From: Norana najaformis
Lineage: Eukaryota > Annelida > Clitellata > Crassiclitellata > Hormogastridae
Length of the DNA: 64,000 bases
Reading direction: 5' to 3'
Assembly: GCA_964023275.1 (NCBI GenBank)
Contig: OZ029916.1
Location: forward strand, 35,217,727 to 35,281,726
In this document: piece by piece, positions 41,001 to 50,762 of the stretch
Layout: each line of letters opens with the position of its first letter
How positions within the stretch are numbered: the first letter of the stretch is position 1
The notes under the pieces: generated by a model
Seen by the model: the letters and a program-made list of their open reading frames with translations, nothing else
The model's database searches: none
Told to the model about the DNA's origin: nothing
Made by a program: the position numbers and the translations under genes

Positions 41001-42553
41001 ATATTCAAAGTTGTCTAGAGTGTAAAACATTATACCGGGCGATACTCAAACAGGACGTCCATGCGTCCACCATTTGGACTTCTTTACTTCTGATGTCCTC
41101 AACACTCTCTTACCGACCCTATCCATCGCTCTATACTGAAAGCATAGCCTACCTTTTGCCTAAGCCTCATTCTTCTTGTTACCAGGCTTCAAAGTACACT
41201 TCTGAGCAGCTGCATGGGGTGAATATAAAACTTTGGTTGTAATATTGCGCTGTAGAATTAAAATTGTCCAAATTTCACAAAATGACTCACCCACAGCTGA
41301 AGAAAGGCAAGAAATGGGCCAAACGATTCTAGGATGTAGGCGTAATCACCTCCAGAACGCACAATCGTGGTGCCTAACTCGGCATAACACAGAGCCCCAA
41401 TAAGTGAGAGAACTCCACAGGCCAACCAAATGATCAAAGCCATCCCAACCTGACAGAAGCAAAAAATTCGATCTAGCACTTTTTAATTTTACACATCTAG
41501 TATCTACACAGTAACATTTTCAATTAGATAAAATTTGCAGCAACTTATAGGACCCTCTCAAAGTCAAATACAAGCATACACCCAAATTGTATGTGTATCT
41601 GTATTACTGTTTGTCTGTGTCTCTGTATCTGTGTATTCATATTGTATTTGTGTATGTGTATTTTATATATTTGCATGCATGTAACTGTGTATTATGTGTG
41701 TGATGTACTGTATGTGTGTGTACGTTTTATGTGTATGTGTGCAAGTATTATACTTTTTGAACCTCTTGAGAGTGTAAGGAATGCCTTATCCTAAACAACT
41801 GACTAAGTTCATGTGTGGGCTAAAAAATGAAGAAACTGGTAAGTGCATAGCATTAAACTGAACCAACAGATGTTTTAGCTAGAACTGGTGCAAAATTACT
41901 TTGACTGAGCAACATTAGGCCAGCAGCTATAAAATAAATTAGTGAAATTACAGAACCATTTAATACATTAGTTAACAATTCTTATAACCAACTTCATGTA
42001 CAAATGTGATAACGAAAAAGCTTCTACACAGTGACAATGATAGTGTTACTATTAGTTTACAACACTTATAATTGCAGTGATAATTTCCAAATACATTTCG
42101 TATTTTACTACCACTTTAATTACAGCAAGCAGCCATATAGATTAGATTCCCATTAATCTGATCACGCACAGTCAGTATGTTTCTGTCGGCCTAATCAGCC
42201 ACATCAAAGAAACCCATCTGGGATGAGCAATAAAAAAAGGTGGGTCAGCAGACTGAGAATCATAACTTAGTGAGCTAAGTGACAGATTAATTTAGTGGCT
42301 AAAGTTGACAAAACTTGGTGAGTGAATCTTGATTTCTTACAACAGAACTTACAGATCCAGCATTTTCCATGACACCCTTTGGAGTAAGGAAGATTCCAGA
42401 GCCAATGATGCTTCCAACAATGATGGCAACGCCGTTGACCAACGTCAGATTCTTCTTCAGTTTCACCTCATTCTCCACTACCACCTCTCCAGTCTTGTTG
42501 TCATCCCCTTTTAGGGGGTTGACCTGGTAAGTCTGTTTATGACTGTCTCCCAT
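32088..42553 (-). CDS. SLC7A5/SLC7A8-like: L-type amino-acid transporter light chain (SLC7A5/SLC7A8 type)
   Basis: Eleven exons close in frame to 495 residues: 42553-42353, 41449-41291, 38804-38669, 37813-37688, 37125-37026, 36582-36414, 35588-35485, 34580-34484, 34043-33894, 32996-32819 and 32155-32088. TM1 has the substrate-binding GSIIGSGIF. Later motifs are [101 protein letters not shown] and GVPVYWFGV. Cys150 (YDWCDPP) matches the Cys that disulfide-bonds SLC3A2 in LAT1/LAT2, so a heavy-chain partner is expected. This twelve-TM plasma-membrane exchanger moves large neutral amino acids. The short cytosolic tail ends ESKRKI. I cannot separate A5 from A8. An AG acceptor 44 bases before the ATG suggests an upstream non-coding exon. 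Confidence 0.94.
33372..33575 (-). repeat. SINE family A, near full-length
   Basis: On the minus strand, GCATAGTAGCTAACTGTTTA (box-A region) and GGGTTTGAGCC (box B) precede CTTGATCAAGTTCTTCAC. The shared 3' end follows: CAGCGCCATCGATTGATGCT, TTGTCATTAGATGGTGGCGC, then TTAATAAATACAGAAATA. It lies in a LAT intron. A family D fragment sits beside it at about 33255-33340. Confidence 0.75.
34275..34395. repeat. TATG/CATA microsatellite
   Basis: Alternating ATATGTATATG and ACATATGTAC runs sit in the LAT intron between exons 8 and 9. The ORF-like stretches on the minus strand here are repeat artefacts. Confidence 0.85.
34770..35060 (-). repeat. SINE family B, longer copy
   Basis: On the minus strand, GCAGGTTTGAGCTTG (box B-like), CACCTTGGACAAGTTGTT, CACCAAGCAGTAGAA and GCTGGCATAAACCAGCAAGT follow family B. 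A 107-codon open frame through it has no domain. Confidence 0.55.
35195..35345 (+). repeat. SINE family A copy
   Basis: CATAGTAGCCAATTCAAAGA, GGATTTGAGCC, then CACCATCAACTGATCATCAT and TAGATAGCGGCGCTATACAA, the shared head and 3' end. It is antisense to the LAT gene in the intron between exons 7 and 8. Confidence 0.65.
37275..37505. repeat. Degenerate minisatellite in a LAT intron
   Basis: Five to six imperfect units share AATTAAGCTTAGAATAGAAG and GGGTTAACA. It lies between LAT exons 4 and 5. Confidence 0.7.
38290..38470. repeat. Degenerate AT-rich short tandem array
   Basis: Repeats of about 22-28 bases are built on ATTAATAGAATT and TAGAACATTAA, between LAT exons 3 and 4. Confidence 0.6.
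39065..39139. repeat. GAT/GAC trinucleotide repeat
   Basis: About 25 units of GAT with some GAC, in the large LAT intron 2 (38805-41290). The rest of that intron, including the C-rich patch near 39530-39560, shows no exon or gene I can support. Confidence 0.85.
41585..41745. repeat. TGTG/TATG-rich microsatellite
   Basis: Imperfect TGTGTATGTG runs in LAT intron 1. The open frame through it is rich in Cys, Ile and Val only because of the repeat. Confidence 0.75.
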
Positions 42554-43404
42554 GACCAGTGCAATTTCTCAAGGTCCTTCGGTTCAAGCCAAGAGCAATC
42601 TGTCAACCTGAATTCAAAACAGATTTCAGCACATAAGAGGCAAAAAGGTAAATGCAACACAAATTTGAATTAAAAGCCTCTGTAGAGGCTCTTGAGAAGC
42701 ATGGTCTGGAAGTCACAAAAGATCATTCGGCTGAGGAACAAACAAGACAACAGCAATTCAATGACAGGACAACTCTTTTAAAACTACGCACAGGAAAAAA
42801 TACAGGGTCAAACCAGCCACGCCCCATCTGAATTTGGAGTGGCTAAGTCGTTTGGTTGATTTCCAAACCAGTAAGGGTTAGGATTTCGGTGAGGGTTACC
42901 CACTAAACTTGGTCCTCAAAACAGTGGAAACTAAAAACAGGTCATCAAAATACTGGAAATTTAAAAAAGGTCATAAAAACTAAAGTACCAGTAACTAAAA
43001 ACAATGTCATAAAAACAGCAAACTTTGGGATTTTCCACTGAATCCAAGCGAAAGAAAAAACCAAGAGGCAGCCATGGATGTATAAAGTGTTAGCGATTTC
43101 ATTCTCTTAACCACACTCATACACCCCCTTATAATTCTGATAAATTTCACTGGGATCTGTGCCTTGGAATACAGAGATCGGTGGCCAATCCACTCCCTGC
43201 CATCCACCAAGCATTGGAAGACTAATGTTAGCAAATGCATGTACAAATGAGCGATTACCGGTCCTTTAATTTATCTACCCATAAACCAGTGGCTCCCTTC
43301 TTATGTGCCTCTGAAATTCCTTTTGACGTGGATCTGCAGGGCAAATAAGACGACAACATTCTAACAAATGGACAATCTTTCCTTACAGGAGCTACGTATT
43401 GTAA

Positions 43405-43575
43405 TGACTTCTATAGCATCATTATCATGATGCACAAGACATCAGTCGATGGCTGCTTCAAGTGAAACCTTAGTCCAAAGTTGTAATCTGTTGGAGAAGC
43501 CTGGTCAAAATCTGGTATGTCACAGAAAGCAGAAGTCAGGCTGTGGTGGGTAAGCAACTTGAAACATACAAGCCT
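43405..43575 (+). repeat. Dispersed repeat family D copy
   Basis: TGACTTCTATAGCATCATTA, CATCAGTCGATGGCTGCTTC and CAGGCTGTGGTGGGTAAGCA match 22275-22450. Confidence 0.65.
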
Positions 43576-43764
43576 TAACGTTACATGACACTGGAATGAC
43601 ACCCAAATGACATTGAAAAAATCACAAAATACACAGAATTGAGCAGTGAATTCCAAAGCTTTTGGACCAAGGCTAAACTAGGACATATCAATTTCCCTTG
43701 ACAAACCAGGATTCAGAATCACAGATGGAGGGATTAAAAGTCAATGCTTTAGCAGCCACCATCT

Positions 43765-44020
43765 ATGTACATATATGTATGTATGTACATGTGTATGCAT
43801 ATAAGCAAGCATTTATGTACGTATGTACCTACTTTCTGTTAGCTATAATATATACATATGCACATACATACACACATACACATGTACAGCACTAGTTATA
43901 TAAATGTATAAAATTTTCACTTAATACTGGATAGTAGCTACTATTAGTATGTACTTATGTACATACTATTTGCACATATGCACATACATGTGTGTATGCA
44001 TGCACACATGTATGTATTAC
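43765..44020. repeat. TATG/CACA microsatellite patches
   Basis: Several runs of ATGTATGTACATG and CACATACA, mixed with unique sequence. Confidence 0.75.
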
Positions 44021-44074
44021 AGCTAACAAAAGTAGGTAGTACAATAGTAACAGTATTTACTGCAGCAGTATCTC

Positions 44075-44190
44075 CCCTGAGATGTTTACTGTGTAGAGTA
44101 ACCTTGAGCAAGTCCTTCACTCAAAATTATTCAGCTCCATCAACTTATGCTTAGTCATTAGATAGTGGTGCTTAATAAATGCAGAATAAT
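44075..44190 (+). repeat. SINE family A, 3' part only
   Basis: CTTGAGCAAGTCCTTCACTC, CAGCTCCATCAACTTATGCT and TAGTCATTAGATAGTGG, then GCTTAATAAATGCAG. The tRNA head is missing. Confidence 0.65.
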
Positions 44191-44734
44191 AATAGTATAT
44201 AATATTAGGCAATATACTACTTATATAAAATTTGTACTCATAGTAGGCAGAAGCTACTAACAGTAGCTGGTATGTGAAACAGTAGCTACATAGAATTTGA
44301 TGATATGCAGTAAAATACTCACTGGTGAACAAAAATTCACAGTTCAATACATATCAAGAAATGTATCACATAACAGACACTCAGATCAGTAGTTAACGCA
44401 CACTTCTAATGTAGGGTTCATATACCTAAAGTACCTCTAGTACTAAAACAGACCAAGAGGTTTTTTTATAAAAGAAACTGATAAAAGGAAAGCCCTTTAT
44501 CTGTTGATAAGATAGGGGCTTTAAATTCAAACCATTTGCTATAAACATTCCTAGTAAGCAAAAAACTAAAAAAAGGTACAGTTAATTCACTACTTTGTTA
44601 CTGCAGGAATTCTGCACTGGGAGAACAAACAGCCCACCAAGTTACCTACCTCCAGCACATAAAAAGAATTTGTTATTCCCCAGTTCTATCCACTAATCCA
44701 AACTGAACTGAACGGCTTCACCCATTCAAGCATA

Positions 44735-44865
44735 ACCACCCAAACCAACCAACCCATCCATCCATCTATTCATCCATCCAACTGTTAATCCATCCATCTA
44801 CTCATCCATCCATCCACCCACCCAACTTGCTCCCTCCCTTCATCAATCCATCCATCCAACTAAAG
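44735..44865. repeat. CATC tetranucleotide repeat
   Basis: Repeated CCATCCATC units with interruptions. Confidence 0.85.
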
Positions 44866-45394
44866 TAGCTGTCAGCCTATCTGTCTGTCTGCGTCTTCCG
44901 TGAAGCATATATCAATCACTTTGTGCAAAATCCTCTCATCTGGATTTCATCACATCTTAATATCATTGGGAAACAGCTTAGACTACCTTGCTGACAGAGG
45001 GATCAGCACAATCAACAATCATTCCCTTCACGGTGGAAATAAACCACTCACATCAAAAGCCTGGATCCCGATGCACTTCAGCCGAGTAACAGCTCTTCCC
45101 ATCCTACACCATTGCTGGAGACCCAAATATCACATTATTTACATTATACTGCATGCCAATACTCACATCCACATAAAACAAAGACTTCAACACGTCCACC
45201 GATAAACGATCTGCCTGGGACACTGCAGAGGCACTGCTCCTTTAACGGCGTTCTTTAACGACTGGTGGGGGTCGCCCAGTCCAAAGGCTCCGTGGCAATT
45301 ACATTCAAACTCGCCATGTGTCCAGACCCAACTGTATATCTAAATAGCAGATTGCTGCGGCTGGACTACTGCTTTCATGTTTGTGCTTCAATGG

Positions 45395-45506
45395 CTCCTG
45401 TATCCTTTATGTTTTGACTGTGTGCCAGTATATAAGCTGGTTCCTGTGATGTGGCTTTCACTGGGCGCTGTAGAAATCTCGGGATTACGATTATGATTAA
45501 GATTAC
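45395..45506 (+). mobile_element. LINE 3' end, very short copy
   Basis: ATGTTTTGACTGTGTGCC, TATAAGCTGGTTCC, CACTGGGCGCTGTAGAAATC and a GGGATTACGATTATGATT tail. Confidence 0.75.
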
Positions 45507-45658
45507 ATTTACAGCACATGCGTCATCAGTTGATCTTACCACTGAAACAAGCAATCATCTACCCAGAGCATCTGTCAGCTTGGTGGGTTGTTGACTTGCT
45601 CATCTGTTTGTTTATGAACTCAGCTACAACATAAGTACACTGACCACATACTACCAGG

Positions 45659-45828
45659 CATGGTAGCCTATTGGTTAGAGCACTCGGCTTGTAACATGGA
45701 GAGTGCAGGTTCAAGCTTACACTGAGATGGTTACCTTGAGCAAGTCCTTCACTCACAATTGTTCAGCGCCATCGACTGATGCTTTGTCATTAGATAGTGG
45801 AGCTTAATAAATACAGAAATACTAATAC
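45659..45828 (+). repeat. SINE family A, best tRNA-derived head
   Basis: TGGTAGCCTATTGGTTAGAG (box A), GCAGGTTCAAGCTTACA (box B), then CTTGAGCAAGTCCTTCACTC, CAGCGCCATCGACTGATGCT, TTGTCATTAGATAGTGG and AGCTTAATAAATACAGAAAT. The A and B box spacing is as in a tRNA gene, but the region after box B does not fold as an acceptor stem, so this is a SINE and not a tRNA gene. Confidence 0.8.
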
Positions 45829-46496
45829 ACTGTCAAGGGAAAGATCAGGTGGCAAACAAGAGGACTAGCCACCCGCCCTCATATGCTGAGACAAAGAAAA
45901 TGAAGTCACTCACACTTTATATAACAATGGTTGCCTCTCAGGGTTAGCTTAACAGACTGCCCCTGTTGTCATGCCTCTGCTTCTGGGGCAGTCAATACAT
46001 CTGTTGCTGTCTATATATGTCCAATGCACATACAGCAGTGGGAATATACATACATACACAATGTTTTACATATACAGCTTTTTAAAAGCACTACAGAAAG
46101 GCTCACACAAATACATACACAAACCAGAACCTCCTTATAAGGCACATCTTTATAACATGAACTTTCATCTAACATGGCAAAGAATAATGGGTACTAAATT
46201 TAACTCCGCTTTAGCTGTAACCACTTCCAACACATAGATTGGTTATAAAGCCCTACTTTCTATGACTCCCAAAGATATAGCTCATCATACTAAGTCTCCA
46301 GTGTACACCAGGAGAAACACATGAACCTTGTTCACTTTCAATTCAAACACTGCATACGGTTTTGGACTGTGACCTACTTTTATTTTTGCTAAAATCCACA
46401 TTAATTCCAGTTTTATGGTGAGAAGCAGGCAGATTCCCACTTCAGTCAAAGACTCAAAGAATTTGATGCCACTACGGCAGTCTGCCATAAAACTTG

Positions 46497-46665
46497 TGTG
46501 TGTGCATGTGTGTATGTGTGTGTGATTGCCAGATTATATATTTTATATTTTATGTACATATGTATTTATACTATATATGCATACACATGTGTAAGTTCAT
46601 ACTATATACACATGTGCACAGATATCATGTATGTATGAATGTATGTACATGTATGCATGTTATGC
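46497..46665. repeat. TG and ATGT microsatellites
   Basis: GTGTGTGCATGTGTG followed by ATGTATG and ATACAC patches. Confidence 0.75.
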
Positions 46666-46760
46666 ATGCATAGATAAGTATGCAATGAGGCGTGTGGCTG
46701 ACTGGTTATGTCTGAGACTATGTACAGGGGTATGGTATATAGATATATAGACCTCCCTGC

Positions 46761-47045
46761 CTAAGTCCTTGCAAAAAGTCACAAGGACAGCTTTTGCTGG
46801 AGGTGTGTCTCTAAAGAACAGTCCTGGACCTGGATGAAGAAGGAGGCTGACGCTGATCATATTCGTTATGACACAGCTAAGTTAAACAGCAACTATATGC
46901 ATGCCTATGATTCCTCACTCAGTCGATGGACACATGGTGTGTTAACAAATGTCTTACTTACTTACTTGCTTACTTACTTACTTAAGTCCTTGCAAGAAGT
47001 CACAAGCACAGCTTTTGCTGGGGGCATGTCTCTAAAGAACAAGTT
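46761..47045. repeat. Spaced direct repeat of about 60 bp
   Basis: AAGTCCTTGCAAAAAGTCAC with AGCTTTTGCTGGAGGTGTGT recurs about 222 bases later as AAGTCCTTGCAAGAAGTCAC with AGCTTTTGCTGGGGGCATGT. A TTAC microsatellite (46950-46985) separates the copies. Confidence 0.75.
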
Positions 47046-47546
47046 CTCCTGCTTACTATCCAGTGCACACAATAACACAGCTCAGAATAACATAAGCCAG
47101 ACTTAAAGACCATAAAGAAGTGGTAAATTTCTTTGAATGGTACTCTCTTTAGGCAAGTTGTTTACCAATGAGTACATAGTCCAAAACACTCTGGATGTTT
47201 CAAGACCAATTTTCAGTAGCAGCATGTAGTCACGAGATCCTATTATACACTAATTAAAAATTATATTTAGCTGGACCATTGTATACACAGCATTTTGGAG
47301 TCAGAAGCGAAACTATAAGTTATTTGGTAGACCCGTGGCTAGTGTGTGTGGAGCGGAGAACTGATCTCACCACTCTGACCAGCTGACCTGATTTTCAAAT
47401 CAGTTATTAGAAAATAAATGCTTATAGCAAGGTAAGGTAATGGTACATTAATTATGTACATCCATCCACCAGCAAATGTTCTCACCAATCTGTGCACAGG
47501 TGTAGACTTGTGTGCATGTAAGTAAATAACCATGTATTTGCATATG

Positions 47547-47590
47547 TCCACATACATACATACATACATACATACACATACATACATACT
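47547..47590. repeat. CATA microsatellite
   Basis: An almost perfect run of CATA units. Confidence 0.9.
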
Positions 47591-48726
47591 GTAATGTATG
47601 TGGGCATATGGACGTTGTGCATGATGTTGCTTTTGATTTAAAATGTTTGTTATCTAAGAGTCCAGCTGAATTAACTTACATTACATACATATTCCCATCT
47701 GCAGTGAAGTCCTAACTAAGGTCTGCGTCACAGCTGGTATCAACAGAGTTCTACAGCTTACAGACATATTTGCAACATCTAAACCTACCTGTTGCTTTAC
47801 CGCACTGTCCAAACGTATTCTACTAAATTCTTTAAGAACTGACCGAGTTAAAATTATTCTTGAGATCTCAGACGAAATAACCAGCGCTCAAAGATACCCA
47901 TGCACGACAGCGTAACTTCGATCTGCATGTAAGTCGGCCTTCGTGGTTGACCTACTTTGACAGCACAACGTGTACATATGCACCCGCAGTGTGAAACAGA
48001 GGTTCCGGTCCAACGTGTTCGATGAACAGCGTACACGAAGCCGGAATACGTAAATGAATCCTTACCAAATACCAAAATAATTACATCTAGAAAAACAATT
48101 CTAATTACTGTGTATAACCAAACTCTGCAAACCGTTTCTGATTTTGTACCTCTTACATACCACGCGCTACTCAACTTAATCGTAGGGGTCGTTCATAAAT
48201 TACTAATATCAGCAACAAAATTTCAAGTTAGTGCAGCCGAGTTGTGAATTTAATCTCTCCTAAATAAACACTTTAGTAGCGTGCATTGAATTTAGGCCCA
48301 TTCGAAACAAATTGTCAAAACTGTAACTCGTAGTTTATGATAAACATGCTGCCAGCATGCATCTGTTTAAAATGAAATGATTACTAACAATTTTCAGCAG
48401 ACTTACTGCAACCAGCCACGCGTCGGCCTTTTATATATTCCCGCCAAATCACTGATAAATGTTTCCATTCATTAACAACATGCTACTGGTAAAGCAATAA
48501 ACGCACGTGCCTACCAGTACCTCTATGCGGCAGGGAGCATTGGTTTTCTCGTACTTCGATCACCCTACTGCGTTAAAGTAACTGATGTGTAGGCAGGCAA
48601 TTGTGCTCCGGGTTGCATCATCTATATCATTTCTATGAACGGGATGCAATAAATAGTCTAACCTCATGATATTTCATCCATTGTTCATTAGCTAGAGGAA
48701 GCCCCGGGACTAGCTATTTTATTATG

Positions 48727-48960
48727 TGAACAAGCTTATTCACAGGCGCTCAGTCAAAATAACATCGATAAGCAAAAGTGTTCTGTCCCAGGTCAAAATC
48801 CAAGACTCAGGCAGAGAGACAGCGTGGCAGCTACGGTGGGTGATGTTTGGGATTGCAGCAGAAAGAGATTTACGAGGAAGAAGGGGAGTCAGGATAGGAT
48901 CTGTGAGAGAAAATGTTTCCAGTTTTGAGTGAAAGGCCAATGCAGTAATTGCAAGCGGTG
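48727..48960 (-). mobile_element. LINE 3' end, truncated copy
   Basis: CAAGCTTATTCACAGGCGCT, CAGTCAAAATAACATCGATA, then GGTGGGTGATGTTTGGGATT and the ACTCAAAACTGGAAACATTT coding remnant on the minus strand. The extreme 3' tail is missing. Confidence 0.75.
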
Positions 48961-48984
48961 GCGCTTAGGTGAGTTTGTATGATA

Positions 48985-49262
48985 CATGCCTCGTAATCGT
49001 AAGCGTTAGCGTAAACTCGAGAAAGTTAAGTCGCGGGAACCAGATTATTCGCAGGCACTCAGTCAAAAAATCGACTGGCAGGTAAATTCAGATTCAGTTC
49101 CAGATCTAAGGGTCCGTCAGACAGACGACTACAATGGATTGTGTTTAAGTATGGAGACGGGAGAGGTAAGGGGAAGAGGAGGAATCAGGATAGGATTTGT
49201 AGAAGAGGAGTGTTCTCAGTTTTGAGTGAAAGACCTGCCTAGATATCTAGCAAAAGGTGGAG
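48985..49262 (-). mobile_element. LINE 3' end, truncated copy
   Basis: TCGTAATCGTAAGCGTTAGC (tail), AAGTCGCGGGAACCAGATTA, TTCGCAGGCACTCAGTCAAA, and the ACTCAAAACTGAGAACACTC remnant on the minus strand. It is adjacent to and in the same orientation as the copy at 48727. From 49263 to 50240 no feature is clear. Confidence 0.75.
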
Positions 49263-50244
49263 TGTTGTGTATACCGATATCAATAAATAATTTAGTTTTA
49301 AGCAAATATAATAAATCATCGTGTACGAAAGTTAGTGAAAGCAAAATCAAACTGACAAAAAAATTACTTAAGAAGACCCTATAGTCCTATGGTTAGTTTC
49401 TTCATTTTTTGACTGCTATAGGCCAAAGCTAGCAGCTGGTTCAGCAGTGATAGAAAGGCTTTAATTAAAGTCATTTTAAAAGCATCTCGTTGGACTGATA
49501 TGTAAACTGTTTCCACAGAGATTCTTAGTCAGATGATAACATTTATGTAAATCGTTTCATCCATCTTCGACCGGTATCATCAAATTCCTACATTTAAGTA
49601 ATTCATCGTTTCGACTGTTTGCAGTACACTTTCGCAACCGCATCGGAATGCTTTGATTAAGCGATAGGTCAATTAAAAGTCCAGGTATCAACTCCCGAAA
49701 GGTTCCACGTACCAGCAGAATACTGTAAATAACGCCGGACTTCTGGATTACAGGCGCGGTTGGATTTTAACGGGGAAATTCTGTTATTGCAGTAAGCTAC
49801 GCCGGCTATGCCTTTACTGGGGGTTGCAACATTTCTAGGCAAATGCTAGGAATTGAATCTCTTTGTTAAGGATGATGAAGTGATTTGGGCAAGATTAAAG
49901 AATCTTTTCGTTGTTTACGAGTTTTAAGAGGCAGCTTTATTGATGATTACAGATTTACGGTAGAGTATTTGCAATTGTGAAAACAGCGTGGTGTGAGACT
50001 GCCACGTGCTTCGTTATAATTGTTTTTACCTTAATTGATAAGTTGACGACATGATTGGCATCCTTGTTAAAACGCAAATGTAGTCAGTCGATGTTTGTCG
50101 CTCAAAATTGAAACCGCAAAGGTCGGTCAAATTTGGCGAGGTCAGCAGAGAAATCTCGTTCACGTATTGCCGACAATTTTTCATAACACATAGAACAAGC
50201 GATTTCAAACCATATGTCGCTTTTGCAGTTGCGTAATAGTTTAA

Positions 50245-50340
50245 TAATGTAAATGTACACGTTTTCTGTAGCGACTGTATGGCCGCGACCCTGCTCAATT
50301 GTCAGTGAATTAATCGGGTGTGAGATCCTTCACCAAAAAA
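50245..50340. repeat. Family C repeat core
   Basis: ACGTTTTCTGTAGCGACTGT, GGCCGCGACCCTGCTCAATT and GTGTGAGATCCTTCACC match 25615-25750. Confidence 0.6.
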
Positions 50341-50397
50341 TGTACTGGAGTCAACTCCAGTTGGTATTTCGCTTTAAGTTGTAAAACGCAGCACTGC

Positions 50398-50503
50398 GAG
50401 AACTTAGGCCTACTTAAGCGTTAGATTCTAGGAGAGCTTAGACCTACAAAGCGTCGTCAGACTCTAAGAGAACTTAGGCCTACAAAACGTCGTTAGATTC
50501 TAG
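50398..50503. repeat. Three-unit 34-36 bp tandem repeat upstream of the SLC17 gene
   Basis: Units share GAGAACTTAGGCCTAC, CGTCGTTAGATTCTA and the palindrome TAGGCCTA. The array ends about 260 bases before the inferred first coding exon of the sialin-like gene, so it may be in the promoter. Confidence 0.8.
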
Positions 50504-50762
50504 AAAGATTTACATCATAGCACATATATTAAAAACATTGGTGTTTAGCATATTCAATAGGTACTTGGGTGTTAGCAGCTTGCCAGTAGGCCTACTTATG
50601 TGAGCGGCAGCCCTCTGACTTAATGCAAATTCTGCTGTAAACTTGAATGAATTTGAAGTCAACATAAGCGATTCACTAGTTTTAAATTAACATTTTTGAT
50701 TGGTGGTAACTAATTAAGTAACTGTACTAAAATTTTCAGGTATTTTAGAGGTGTATTTGGAT

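Larger units (their letters stand above)
42554..50762. other. Large divergent intergenic region between LAT and SLC17 genes
   Basis: About 8.2 kb without a supported coding exon. It contains repeats (listed separately), a degenerate repeat of about 35 bp near 42900-43020, and unique sequence at 47600-48700 that may hold the LAT promoter and non-coding first exons. A family F copy lies near 42690-42800. All open frames here are short and lack domains. Confidence 0.5.

Noticed and set aside
45659-45735. Functional tRNA gene
   Set aside because: A and B boxes are present, but there is no acceptor-stem pairing and the sequence continues into the shared SINE tail.
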